Assembly (NCBI GenBank): GCA_963728855.1
Contig: CAVSLN010000007.1
Coordinates: 930,001-994,000 of the forward strand
Length of the DNA stretch: 64,000 nt
Reading direction: 5' to 3'
DNA from: AC-43 sp963728855
GTDB taxonomy: Bacteria > Actinomycetota > Actinomycetes > Mycobacteriales > Micromonosporaceae
Shown: piece by piece, positions 14,954 to 23,379 of the stretch
Numbering within the stretch: the stretch's first letter is position 1
Layout: the number at the start of each line of letters is the position of its first letter
The notes under the pieces: generated by a model
Database searches by the model: none
Told to the model about the DNA's origin: nothing
What the model saw: the letters and a program-made list of their open reading frames with translations, nothing else
Position numbers and translations under genes: made by a program

Positions 14954-16384
14954 CTACCAGCTGGCGCTGAGGGCCTGCCCCTCGGCGTACCCGGCACGGC
15001 TCTGCACCCCGATGACCGCGTCGCGCTGGAACCCGGCCAGCGTACCGGCGCCGGCGTACGTGCACGCCGACCGTACCCCCGCGACGATCTGGTCCAGGAT
15101 GTCCTCGACGCCGGGGCGGTACGGGTCGAGGTACATGCGCGACGACGAGATCCCCTCCTCGAACAGCGCCTTGCGGGCCCGCTCGTAGGCCGACTCCTCG
15201 GCCGTGCGCCGGGTCACCGCCCGGGCCGAGGCCATCCCGAAGTTCTCCTTGTAGGGCCGCCCGTCCACGTCGCGCTGCACGTCCCCCGGGGACTCGTAGG
15301 TGCCGGCGAACCAGGAGCCGATCATCACGTTGGACGCGCCCGCGGCCAGCGCGAGGGCCACGTCGCGCGGGTGCCGGACGCCGCCGTCGGCCCACACGTG
15401 TGCGCCCCGCCGCCGGGCCGCCGCGGCGCACGCGACCACCGCCGACAGCTGCGGGCGGCCGAACCCGGTCATCATCCGGGTGGTACACATGGCACCCGGC
15501 CCCACGCCCACCTTCACGATGTCGGCGCCCGCGTCGAGCAGGTCGTCCACGCCTTCCGCGGTCACCACGTTGCCGGCGACCACGGGTACGTCCCCGGCCA
15601 GCGGGCGGACCGTGCGCAGCGCGGCGAGCATCCGCTCCTGGTGCCCGTGCGCGGTGTCCAGGACCAGCAGGTCCACCCCGGCGGCGACCAGCTTGTCCGC
15701 CCGGTGCGCGACGTCCCCCGAGATGCCGATCGCGGCGGCCACCCGCAGCTTCCCCTCGGCGTCGGCGGCCGGCCGGTACAGCGTCGCGCGCAGCGCGCCC
15801 TTGCGGGTGAGGATGCCGACCAGCGCACCGCGCTCGTCGACGACCGGGGCGAGCCGGTGCCGGTCCGCGGCCAGCCGGTCGAACGCCTCCTCCGGGCCGA
15901 TCCCGGCGGGCAGGGTCTGCGGGTGGCTGGACATGACGCTGTCGAGCTGCGCGAACCGGTCCACCTCCGCGCAGTCGGCCTCGGTCACCACGCCAACTGG
16001 GCGGCCGTCGTCCACCACCAGTACCGCGCCGTGGGCCCGCTTGGGCAGCAGCGCGAGAGCTTCGGAGACGGTGTCGGTACGGTGCAGGGTCAGCGGCGTG
16101 TCGTACACCAGGTGCCGCTCCTTCACCCAGGAGACGACCTCCACGACCACGTCCACGGGGATGTCCTGCGGGATCACCACGAGCCCGCCCCGCCGGGCCA
16201 CGGTCTCGGCCATGCGGCGCCCGGCGACGGCGGTCATGTTCGCCACCACGACCGGGATCGTGGTACCGCTGCGGTCCTCGGTGGTCAGGTCGACGTCGCC
16301 CCGGGACGCCACCGCGGAGCGGTTGGGCACCAGGAACGCGTCGTCGTAGGTCAGCTCGTACGGTGGCTCCTGCAAGAAGTGCAT
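14954..16384 (-). CDS. guaB1: GuaB1-type IMP dehydrogenase/GMP reductase family protein
   Basis: Member of the IMPDH/GMPR family of purine interconversion; mycobacterial GuaB1 proteins have been reported to act as GMP reductases rather than IMP dehydrogenases. The 476-residue product has the family N-terminus (YELTYDDAFLVPNRSAV), two CBS modules near residues 95-210, the phosphate-binding barrel segments LLVLDTAHGHQ and GNVVTAEGVDDLLDAGAD, and the catalytic loop VGVGPGAMCTTRMMTGFGRP with its cysteine. ATG 16384 gives the usual MxFL N-terminus. No ribosome site is visible, but CATACT lies 7 bases upstream, which would suit a leaderless message. Confidence 0.9.
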   Translation of the reverse strand: MHFLQEPPYELTYDDAFLVPNRSAVASRGDVDLTTEDRSGTTIPVVVANMTAVAGRRMAETVARRGGLVVIPQDIPVDVVVEVVSWVKERHLVYDTPLTLHRTDTVSEALALLPKRAHGAVLVVDDGRPVGVVTEADCAEVDRFAQLDSVMSSHPQTLPAGIGPEEAFDRLAADRHRLAPVVDERGALVGILTRKGALRATLYRPAADAEGKLRVAAAIGISGDVAHRADKLVAAGVDLLVLDTAHGHQERMLAALRTVRPLAGDVPVVAGNVVTAEGVDDLLDAGADIVKVGVGPGAMCTTRMMTGFGRPQLSAVVACAAAARRRGAHVWADGGVRHPRDVALALAAGASNVMIGSWFAGTYESPGDVQRDVDGRPYKENFGMASARAVTRRTAEESAYERARKALFEEGISSSRMYLDPYRPGVEDILDQIVAGVRSACTYAGAGTLAGFQRDAVIGVQSRAGYAEGQALSASW

Positions 16385-16540
16385 GGCAGACAGTATGCGT
16401 GCTGACCTGCTGAACTTCCCGTCCACGGGGCTTACCCTGAGAGGAACCGCACGGCCGAGCCCGTCCCTTCTCTGCCCTGCCCTGCAGGGGTTCTATTTCC
16501 TCCCCCGTCTGACGGCGGGGGTATCCACGGAAGGAATCTG

Positions 16541-16744
16541 ATGAAGGCACACACTGGAGACCGGTTGATCATGGAAGGTGCCCACGTCGGGAACCCCCGC
16601 CGTACCGGCGTCGTGCTGGAGGTGCGCGGCGAGAACGGCGCGCCGCCCTATCTCGTACGGTGGCTCGACAGCGGGCACGAGACGCTGTGCTACCCCGGCC
16701 CGGACGCACACGTCCAGCCCGAGGCGGAGGCGACCGCGGGGTAG
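16541..16744 (+). CDS. DUF1918 domain protein
   Basis: A 67-residue protein covering one DUF1918 domain: KAHTGDRLIMEGAHVGNP at the start and PYLVRWLDSGHETLCYPGPD near the end, a small SH3-like barrel of unknown function that is widespread in actinobacteria. GGAAGGAA lies a few bases before ATG 16541. The 113-bp region before it holds a G/C-rich inverted repeat (CCCCCGTC...CGGCGGGGG, 16503-16522) that may be the start of the leader. Nothing suggests a pathway. Confidence 0.88.
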   Translation: MKAHTGDRLIMEGAHVGNPRRTGVVLEVRGENGAPPYLVRWLDSGHETLCYPGPDAHVQPEAEATAG

Positions 16745-16823
16745 CCGGCGGGTAGCGCCGCTTGCCCCGGGGTGGCGCACCTTAGCCCGTGTAGCGCGAG
16801 CCGGCTCGGGTACGGGACCGGGC

Positions 16824-17792
16824 ATGTCCCGACCGAGCATCGCCAGCGTGGTGCTGGAGCCGGCCGTACAGCGGTTTCTGGCCGCGAACGGGCAGTCGCC
16901 ACACCTGCACCAGATGGAGCCGGCGGAGGGGCGGCGGGTCATCGACGAGGTGCAGCGCACCGGGGTGGCCCGGCCCGAGGCCGACATCGAGGACATCGCC
17001 GTACCCGACGCGCCGACCAGGCGGGTACCGGTCCGGATCGTCCGTCCCCCCGGCGCCGGCCGCCCGCTGCCGGTGATCGTGTACCTGCACGGCAGCGGCT
17101 GGGTCTTCGGCGGCACGCACACCCACGACCGGCTCATCCGGGAGCTGGCCAACCGGACCCGCGCGGCCGTGGTGTTCCCCGTGTACAGCCGCTCGCCCGA
17201 GGCCGGCTACCCGACCGCGCTGGAGGAGGCGTACCTGGTCGCCCAGTGGGTGGCCGACCGGGGCGCCGAGTACCGGCTGGACGGCTCGCGCCTCGCCGTG
17301 GCCGGCGACAGCGTCGGCGGGAACCTGGCCACCGCGCTGACCCTGCTCGCCAAGGAGCGCAGCGGTCCCCGCATCGTCCACCAGGTGCTGTTCTACCCGG
17401 TCACCGACGCGACCTTCGACACCGACTCGTACCTGCGCTTCGCCGAGGGGTACTTCCTGCGGCGCGACGAGATGATGTGGTTCTGGGACCAGTACACGAT
17501 GGACCCGGACGAGCGCGCCGAGATCACCGCCTCGCCGCTGCGCGCCACCCCGGCGCAGCTCGAGGGGCTGCCGTCCGCGCTCATCGTCACCAGTGAGGCC
17601 GACCCGCTGCGCGACGAGGGCGAGGCGTACGCGCGCAACCTGCGCACCGCCGGGGTACCGGTCGTCGCCGTGCGGTACTCCGGCACGATCCACGACTTCG
17701 TCATGCTCGACGCGCTGGCCGACACGCAGGCGGCCCGGGCGGCCGTCGCGCAGGCGGCGGGCACCCTCCGGGCGGCCCTGCACCGCACCTGA
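16824..17792 (+). CDS. Alpha/beta-hydrolase, HSL/Aes-type esterase
   Basis: Carboxylesterase or lipase of the hormone-sensitive-lipase group. The 322-residue product has the oxyanion motif YLHGSGWVFGGTHTHD (HGSGW in place of the usual HGGG), the nucleophile elbow GDSVGG with Ser163, the acid Asp260 in SEADPLRDEGE, and His290 in GTIHDFVML, so the triad is complete. ATG 16824 gives a usual N-terminus (MSRPSIASVVLEPAVQRFL). The substrate is unknown. The Ser/Thr kinase gene begins 34 bases downstream on the same strand. Confidence 0.9.
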   Translation: MSRPSIASVVLEPAVQRFLAANGQSPHLHQMEPAEGRRVIDEVQRTGVARPEADIEDIAVPDAPTRRVPVRIVRPPGAGRPLPVIVYLHGSGWVFGGTHTHDRLIRELANRTRAAVVFPVYSRSPEAGYPTALEEAYLVAQWVADRGAEYRLDGSRLAVAGDSVGGNLATALTLLAKERSGPRIVHQVLFYPVTDATFDTDSYLRFAEGYFLRRDEMMWFWDQYTMDPDERAEITASPLRATPAQLEGLPSALIVTSEADPLRDEGEAYARNLRTAGVPVVAVRYSGTIHDFVMLDALADTQAARAAVAQAAGTLRAALHRT

Positions 17793-17826
17793 GGTAGCCG
17801 GGCGACCGGCGGGGTACGGGTACCTT

Positions 17827-19662
17827 GTGCTGTCCGCGGGAGACCTGCTCAACAACCGGTACCGGCTCGACGAACGGGTCGCCAGCGGGGGGATGGGCGA
17901 GGTCTGGCGCGCGACGGACGTGGAGCTGGGCCGGACCGTCGCGGTGAAGGTACTGAGCCCGACGCTGGCCGACCCGGCCTTCGAGAGCCGGTTTCACACC
18001 GAGGCCCGTACGATGGCCGCGCTGAGCCATCCGCGCGTGGTCGACATCTACGACTACGGCCACAGCACGGTACCCGTCGGGGGCAGCGTGGCGTACCTCG
18101 TCATGGCGTACGTCGACGGGCAGCCCCTGTCGGAGCGGATCGCCGACGAGGGACGGCTGACCGTACCCGAGACGCTCTCGGTCGTCGCCCAGGCCGCCGA
18201 CGCGCTGGACGCGGCGCACCAGCACGGGATCGTGCACCGGGACGTGAAGCCGGCGAACCTGGTGATCCGGCCCGACGGTACCGTCACCCTGGTCGACTTC
18301 GGCGTCGCCCGCTCGCCGGCCGCGACCGGCGCGACCACAGGGGCGCAGGGCGTCCTGGGCACCGCCCTCTACATGGCGCCCGAGCAGGCCGCGGGCGGCC
18401 CCGTCTCCCCCGCCACCGACATCTACGCCCTAGGCGCGGTGGCCTACCACTGCCTGGTCGGCCGGCCGCCGTACACGGGCGGCAACCCGCGGGAGATCGC
18501 GCTGCGGCACATGGCCGACGCTCCGCCGCGGCTGCCGGCCGAGATACCCGGACCGGTGCGCGAGCTGGTCGAGCGGGCCCTGGCCAAGGACCCGGCGGTA
18601 CGGCACTCGAGCGCGACTGAGCTCGCCGCGGCCGCCCGGGCGGTCCCGGCCGACGCCGACCCGCCATCGACAGGTCCGGTCGGGCCGCCGGCGGTCGACG
18701 CGAGCGGAGCGGGCGGAGCGGGCGGCAACCGTCCGGGCCGCGACGGGGGACGAGCGCACGCGCCGGTCGACACCGTCGAGCTGCCGGCCGAGGCGGCCAT
18801 CTCACCCGCCCCGGCGCCGGCACCGCCCGCGAAGCCCGCGCCCGCTTCGCCTACGGCACCGGCCGAGGTGCCCCCACCGGCCGAGGTGCCGGCACCGGCG
18901 CAGCGCGTACCGGTAGGGCGCCGGCCCAGCCGCCGTGCCGTGCTGGCCGCCGCCGGGATCGCCCTGCTGGCCGGCCTCGCCGTGCTCGCCGTGGCGCTCG
19001 GGTCCGCCCGCCCGGCCCGCACCAACCCGGTCCCGCCGCCCCCCACGTCGGGTGCTCCGGCCACCGTACCGACGACCGCCCCGGGCTCGGACGCCACCGG
19101 GAACCCGGCCGCTCCCGGTACGGGCGGCGGCACCGGGTCCGCCGCGCCGGCCCAACCCGACCCGACCAGCTCGGCGCCACCGACCGCGACGGGCAGCGCG
19201 ACCAGTGGCTCGAGCGCGACGGGCGGCCCGACGGGTGCCCCGAGCGCGACCGGCGGCCCGAGCGCGACTGGCGGCCCGACCGGCGGCCCGAGCGCGACCG
19301 GCGGCCCGACCGGCGGCCCGAGCGCGACCGGCGGCCCGAGCGCGACCGGCGGCCCGACCGGCACCTCCGCACCCGTCCCGACGCTGCCTGCCGGGCCCCC
19401 ACCTGCCCTGTCCGGCGCGCCGAGCACCGAGCCGCCGCACTCCGACCCGCTTTACTCCGACCCGCTTCACTCCGAGCTTCCTCAGCGCGGGTCGCGGCGC
19501 AGCGGATGGTCGGCGGGGACCTCGACGAGCGCGATCCGTACCCCGTCGGGGTCCTCGACCCACATCTCGACCAGCCCCCACGGCTCCAGCGTCGGCGGCT
19601 GCACCACCGGTACCCCCAGCGCGCCGAGGCGGGCGTGCTCGGCCGCGACGTCGCGGACCTGA
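17827..19662 (+). CDS. Membrane Ser/Thr protein kinase (PknA/PknF-like)
   Basis: Eukaryote-like kinase with an N-terminal kinase domain of about 260 residues: glycine loop ASGGMGEVW, Lys41, catalytic HRDVKPAN with Asp139, and VDFGVA. A long Pro/Ala linker follows, then one transmembrane helix near residues 370-392 (AAGIALLAGLAVLAVALG) and an external Ser/Thr/Gly/Pro tail with SATGGPTGG repeats. No PASTA or other sensor domain is present. The GTG at 17827 gives VLSAGDLLNNRYRLDERVA. The reading frame ends at 19662, 181 bases inside the opposite-strand VOC gene; the last 60 codons have no repeat or domain character, so the true end may be earlier and altered by a frameshift. Confidence 0.88.
   Translation: MLSAGDLLNNRYRLDERVASGGMGEVWRATDVELGRTVAVKVLSPTLADPAFESRFHTEARTMAALSHPRVVDIYDYGHSTVPVGGSVAYLVMAYVDGQPLSERIADEGRLTVPETLSVVAQAADALDAAHQHGIVHRDVKPANLVIRPDGTVTLVDFGVARSPAATGATTGAQGVLGTALYMAPEQAAGGPVSPATDIYALGAVAYHCLVGRPPYTGGNPREIALRHMADAPPRLPAEIPGPVRELVERALAKDPAVRHSSATELAAAARAVPADADPPSTGPVGPPAVDASGAGGAGGNRPGRDGGRAHAPVDTVELPAEAAISPAPAPAPPAKPAPASPTAPAEVPPPAEVPAPAQRVPVGRRPSRRAVLAAAGIALLAGLAVLAVALGSARPARTNPVPPPPTSGAPATVPTTAPGSDATGNPAAPGTGGGTGSAAPAQPDPTSSAPPTATGSATSGSSATGGPTGAPSATGGPSATGGPTGGPSATGGPTGGPSATGGPSATGGPTGTSAPVPTLPAGPPPALSGAPSTEPPHSDPLYSDPLHSELPQRGSRRSGWSAGTSTSAIRTPSGSSTHISTSPHGSSVGGCTTGTPSAPRRACSAATSRT
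19213..19366 (+). repeat. Low-complexity SATGGP/TGGP codon repeats in the kinase tail
   Basis: GGCCCGAGCGCGAC and GGCCCGACCGGC blocks alternate in irregular 12- and 15-bp steps, encoding about ten SATGGP or TGGP modules in the extracellular tail of the kinase. Such in-frame arrays change length easily by slippage. They probably act only as a flexible wall-spanning spacer. Confidence 0.8.
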
Positions 19663-19868
19663 AGCCACAACTGGACTACCGGCCCCGGGCCGCCGGCGGA
19701 CTGTCCGGATACCTCGAGCAGCCCGGACCCGAGGAAGAACACCATGCCGGGATGGTCGGGCGCGCCGAACTCCCGGTACACGGCGAGGCCGAGCACATCG
19801 CGGTAGAAGCGCTGGCTGCGTACCGGATCGGCCGGGCGCAGCAGGATGCGGCTGCTCAGAACGTCCAT
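19482..19868 (-). CDS. VOC/glyoxalase-fold protein
   Basis: A 128-residue single-module vicinal-oxygen-chelate protein: two beta-alpha-beta-beta-beta halves are visible (RILLRPADPVRSQRFYRDVL and WLQVRDVAAEHARLGALG), ending in WVEDPDGVRIALVEVPADHP. Such proteins act as dioxygenases, glyoxalase-like isomerases or antibiotic-binding proteins; the metal ligands cannot be fixed here, so the reaction is open. It diverges from the oxidoreductase gene at 19917 with only 48 bp between starts. Its 3' half is overlapped antisense by the end of the kinase reading frame. Confidence 0.85.
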   Translation of the reverse strand: MDVLSSRILLRPADPVRSQRFYRDVLGLAVYREFGAPDHPGMVFFLGSGLLEVSGQSAGGPGPVVQLWLQVRDVAAEHARLGALGVPVVQPPTLEPWGLVEMWVEDPDGVRIALVEVPADHPLRRDPR

Positions 19869-19916
19869 GCCCCTGATCCTGCGCCACGGGAGGGTGTACC
19901 GGTACATTCCTGCGAC

Positions 19917-20915
19917 GTGGACGCACTGCGCATCGGGGTACTCGGAGCCGCTGCCATCGCACCGAACGCGCTGCTGAGACCGGCCCGGGAGGTGCCCGGG
20001 GTGACCGTCGCCGGGGTCGCCGCGCGGGACCGCGAGCGGGCGCGGCGCTTCGCCGACCGGTACGAGGTCCCCACGGTGTACGACAGCTACGCCGCCCTGG
20101 TCGAGGCGGACGACCTCGACGCGGTGTACGTCCCGCTGCCCAACGGGCTGCACGGCGCCTGGACGCTGCGCGCCCTCGCGGCTGGCAAGCACGTGCTGTG
20201 CGAGAAGCCGTTCACGGCCGACGCGGAGGAGGCGCGTACCGTCGCCGACGCGGCCGCCGCGAGCGACCGGGTCGTGATGGAGGCGTTCCACTACCGGTAC
20301 CACCCGCTGACCGAGCGGGTACGGCAGCTCCTCGCCGAGGGCGCCATCGGCGCGGTCCGGCACGTGGAGGCCAGGATGTGCTTCCCGCTGCCCAAGTTCT
20401 CCGACATCCGCTACAACCTGGCGCTGGCCGGCGGCGCGGCGATGGACGCCGGCTGCTACGCCCTGCACGCGCTGCGCACGTTCGGGCCGGGCGAGCCGGA
20501 GGTACGGGCCGCCGCCGCCAAGCTGCGCACCCCGGGCGTGGACCGGGCGATGGACGTGCGCCTCGAGTACCCGGACGGCGCGACCGGGCGCGCCATCACC
20601 TCGATGTGGTCCCGCCGGCTGCTGGACATCTCGCTGCGCGTCACCGGCGAGGCCGGCTCGCTGCACGTGCTGAACTTCGTCGCGCCGCAGCTCTACCACC
20701 GGCTGACCGTACGGACCGCGGGCGGACGCATCCGGGAGCGGGTGGCGGGCAAGGCGTCGTACACGTACCAGCTGGAAGCCTTCCGGAAGTCCATTGTGGA
20801 CGGTGCACCGGTGCTGACCGGGGCGGCGGACGCGGTACGGACGATGGAGCTGGTCGACGACGCGTACCGCGCCGCCGGCATGCGGCCACGGCAGCCGACC
20901 CCGGTGGCCGGCTAG
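19917..20915 (+). CDS. Gfo/Idh/MocA-family NAD(P)-dependent oxidoreductase
   Basis: Dehydrogenase of sugars or sugar-like compounds. The 332-residue product begins with the Rossmann motif RIGVLGAAAIAPNALLRPA, has the family signature AGKHVLCEKPFTADAEEA and the catalytic-region lysine in it, followed by EAFHYRYHPL and the C-terminal alpha/beta domain (LALAGGAAMDAGCYALHAL). The GTG at 19917 is preceded by TACATT eight bases upstream and no ribosome site, suggesting a leaderless transcript. The gene stands alone, divergent from the VOC gene; the substrate is unknown. Confidence 0.87.
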   Translation: MDALRIGVLGAAAIAPNALLRPAREVPGVTVAGVAARDRERARRFADRYEVPTVYDSYAALVEADDLDAVYVPLPNGLHGAWTLRALAAGKHVLCEKPFTADAEEARTVADAAAASDRVVMEAFHYRYHPLTERVRQLLAEGAIGAVRHVEARMCFPLPKFSDIRYNLALAGGAAMDAGCYALHALRTFGPGEPEVRAAAAKLRTPGVDRAMDVRLEYPDGATGRAITSMWSRRLLDISLRVTGEAGSLHVLNFVAPQLYHRLTVRTAGGRIRERVAGKASYTYQLEAFRKSIVDGAPVLTGAADAVRTMELVDDAYRAAGMRPRQPTPVAG

Positions 20916-20988
20916 GCGCGCCTTTCGGTTCTGGCGCGGCTCGCCGGCCACTGTCTTCGGCGTCATCCCGCCCGGGCGCCTGACCCGC

Positions 20989-22078
20989 CTACTCGGCCAG
21001 CTCGCGCACCAGCCCGTCGGTCGTCGCCGCCTCGGCGCCGGGCCACGGCTCGGGGTCGAGCGGCAGGCGGGACAGTGGCGCGGAGCGGCCGTACAGGTAG
21101 CCCTGGCCCAGCTGACACCCCAGCCCGGCCAGGGCACCGGCCTGTGTCGCGGTCTCCACGCCTTCGGCGATCACGGTGAGGCGCAGCGCGCGGCAGATCG
21201 ACAGGACCGAGGCGGCCAGCGCCTCGACCCGTACCGCGTCGCCGTCGAGCGCGGTGTGCTCCTGGCAGAGCTTCACGATGTCGACGGGCAGCAGGTGCAG
21301 CCGGGCCAGGGTGTTGTAGCCCGTACCGAAGTCGTCCATGGCCAGCCGGATGCCCAGGCCCCGCAGGCGCGCGATGGCCTCGCTCGCGGCGGCCAGGTCG
21401 GCGACCCGGCCGGTCTCGGTGATCTCCAGGACGAGCCGGCCACCGGGCAGCCGGAGGTGTCCAGCGCCGCCCGTACGGCCGCCTCCAGCGCCGGCTCGCA
21501 CAGCCGGCTGGCCGAGACGTTGACGTGCAGGTCCAGCACGGTACCCCGGCCGGCCAGGTCGGCGACCTCGCGGCAGGCCCGGTCGAGGACCAGGTTGTCC
21601 AGCTCGCCGACCATGCCCGAGCGCTCGGCCGCGGCCACGAACACGTCCGGCGGTACCTCGCCGAGCAGCGGGTGCGTCCACCGGGCCAGCGCCTCGACCG
21701 CGACCACCGTACCGGTGTCGATGCGTACGATCGGCTGGTAGTGCACGGCGAACCCGGCCCCGCCCGGCTCGGCGCGCTCGACCTGCAGGGCAGGGGCGTG
21801 GCCGCGAAGATCTGGTACCAGGACCAGATGGCCTGCCCGCAGCTCCAACCGGCCATCGCGACCGCCATGAGCAGCCGCCAGGTGCGCTCCACACCGGAGC
21901 GTCGCCGGCCGGTCCACCAGCAGAGCCCGGCCGCCGCGAGCCCACCGGCCAGCTGCGAGCCGTCGTCAACGATCATCGATGCCCGGTCGCCGAGCAGGCC
22001 AGAGCTGGACAGCGCGAGCGAGGTCGAGACGCCAGCCGCGGCGACCGCCAGGGACAGGTAGATCCGATTCGCCGCCAT
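20989..22078 (-). pseudogene. EAL-domain (c-di-GMP phosphodiesterase) membrane protein, degenerate
   Basis: The N-terminus has a good ribosome site (GGAGAG before ATG 22078) and membrane helices (NRIYLSLAVAAAGVSTSLAL, LLMAVAMAGWSCGQAIWSWY). Near 21790 the frame changes and the sequence jumps straight into an EAL domain (FAVHYQPIVRIDTGTVVAVE, then ALARW), so the remaining helices and any GGDEF domain have been lost. A second shift near 21458 (ALDTSG to LPGGRLVLEITETG) separates the two halves of the EAL domain, which still shows DDFGTGYN and VIAEGVET. An intact product cannot be made. The 3' neighbour is convergent and the LacI gene lies 38 bases upstream. Confidence 0.85.
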
Positions 22079-22116
22079 CACTCTCCGGTCGCCACCGTCT
22101 CCGCGACGGCAGCACA

Positions 22117-23184
22117 CTATCGCAGCTCTCCGGCGATGGTGGCTGCGGCGTCGGCGGGCGGGCGCAGCTCACCCGACCCGCGCACGATCAGCCGGGTGTC
22201 GAGCGTCACCTTCCGGGCCCGGCCGCGGTCGCCGTCCAGCCGGGACAGGATCAGCTCGGCCGCCCGGGCGCCGAGCAGCTCCGCGTCCTGCGCGACCACC
22301 GTGGTCGCCGGCTCGAAGTGGTCGGCGAAGGTGAAGTCGTCGAAGCCCACCAGTGCGACGTCCCGCCGGTGCGCCCGGAGCAGCGCCATGAGTACGCCCA
22401 TGCACGCGAGGTTGTTCGCCGCGAAGACGGCGGTCGGCGGCCGGCGCGACGCGAGCAGCCGCCGGGTGGCCGCGGCCGCGTCGTTCTCGTGGTGCCCCTG
22501 CTCGATGAGGTCGCGGTCGAGCGGGAGACCGGCGGCGGCGAGGGCGTGCCGGTACCCGCGGAAGCGCTCACGCCTCGTGTAGAGCGTGGTGGGCAGGTCG
22601 CCGACGAAGCCGATGCGGTGATGCCCGTACCCGACGAGATGCCCGACCGCCTCGACGGCGCCGGCGAAGTTCGCGCTGAGTACCGTGTCCGCGGCGAGCT
22701 TCGGGCCGGGCCGGTCGAGGAACACGAGCGGCAGCCCGTGCCGCCGTTCGCCGCGCAGGTGGCTGTAGTCGCCTCCGGCGGACGGGACGACGATGAGCCC
22801 GGCGACCTGCCGTTCGAGGAGCGTGGCGATGACCGCCCGCTCCCGGGCCGGGTCCTCCTCCGACGACGCGATGACCAGGTGCAGGCCCCGGGTACGGATG
22901 GCCTTCTCGACGCCGCTGGCGACCGTACCGAAGAAGGGGTTGGCCAGGTCCGGGATGACCAGGCCGACGGCGGCGTCGCGGGCTCCGACCCGCATGTTCC
23001 GGGCCATCACGTTGGGCCGGAAGCCCAGGCGCCGCACCACCGCGAGCACACGCTGCCGGGTCTGCGCGCTGATCCGCGGCTCCTCGTTCAAGACCCGGGA
23101 GACGGTACGGGCGCTCACGCCCGCCTCCCGGGCCACGTCGTGCAGCGTCGGGCGCGGTACGCCGGAGTGCCGCGGCCGCGTCAT
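22117..23184 (-). CDS. LacI-family transcriptional regulator
   Basis: Sugar-responsive repressor. The 355-residue product has the N-terminal helix-turn-helix and hinge (TLHDVAREAGVSARTVSRVL, NEEPRISAQTRQRV) and a periplasmic-binding-protein-like core with VGLVIPDLANPFFGTVASGV. ATG 23184 has GAGGA three bases upstream. It diverges from a PfkB-type sugar kinase; the 195-bp gap contains a perfect operator-like palindrome TGTCAACGTTGACA 51 bases upstream of this gene, so autoregulation and control of the kinase gene are likely. The effector sugar is not evident. Confidence 0.92.
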   Translation of the reverse strand: MTRPRHSGVPRPTLHDVAREAGVSARTVSRVLNEEPRISAQTRQRVLAVVRRLGFRPNVMARNMRVGARDAAVGLVIPDLANPFFGTVASGVEKAIRTRGLHLVIASSEEDPARERAVIATLLERQVAGLIVVPSAGGDYSHLRGERRHGLPLVFLDRPGPKLAADTVLSANFAGAVEAVGHLVGYGHHRIGFVGDLPTTLYTRRERFRGYRHALAAAGLPLDRDLIEQGHHENDAAAATRRLLASRRPPTAVFAANNLACMGVLMALLRAHRRDVALVGFDDFTFADHFEPATTVVAQDAELLGARAAELILSRLDGDRGRARKVTLDTRLIVRGSGELRPPADAAATIAGELR

Positions 23185-23235
23185 CAGTCCTCGTTCCGCC
23201 CAGGTCCAACGCCGGCCGGGGTCAACGCTGGCGTA

Positions 23236-23249
23236 TGTCAACGTTGACA
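23236..23249. promoter_or_regulatory. LacI-type operator TGTCAACGTTGACA
   Basis: A perfect 14-bp palindrome with a central CG, the classical form of LacI-family operators, in the divergent region between the LacI gene and the PfkB kinase gene. A half-site (GTCAACGC) stands 15 bp away at 23221-23228. Binding by the adjacent regulator is inference but strongly suggested by form and place. Confidence 0.75.
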
Positions 23250-23379
23250 CAGCTGTTGGACGGATGATGAACTCCTGGCTATCGGCCCGTCAAGGTGTCC
23301 CGCCGATGACGGCGTCAGGTCGGGGCGAGGTCGTGACGGTCGCCCGTAGCGTGGGCGCCGGAGCCCGGAAGGAGCCCGT

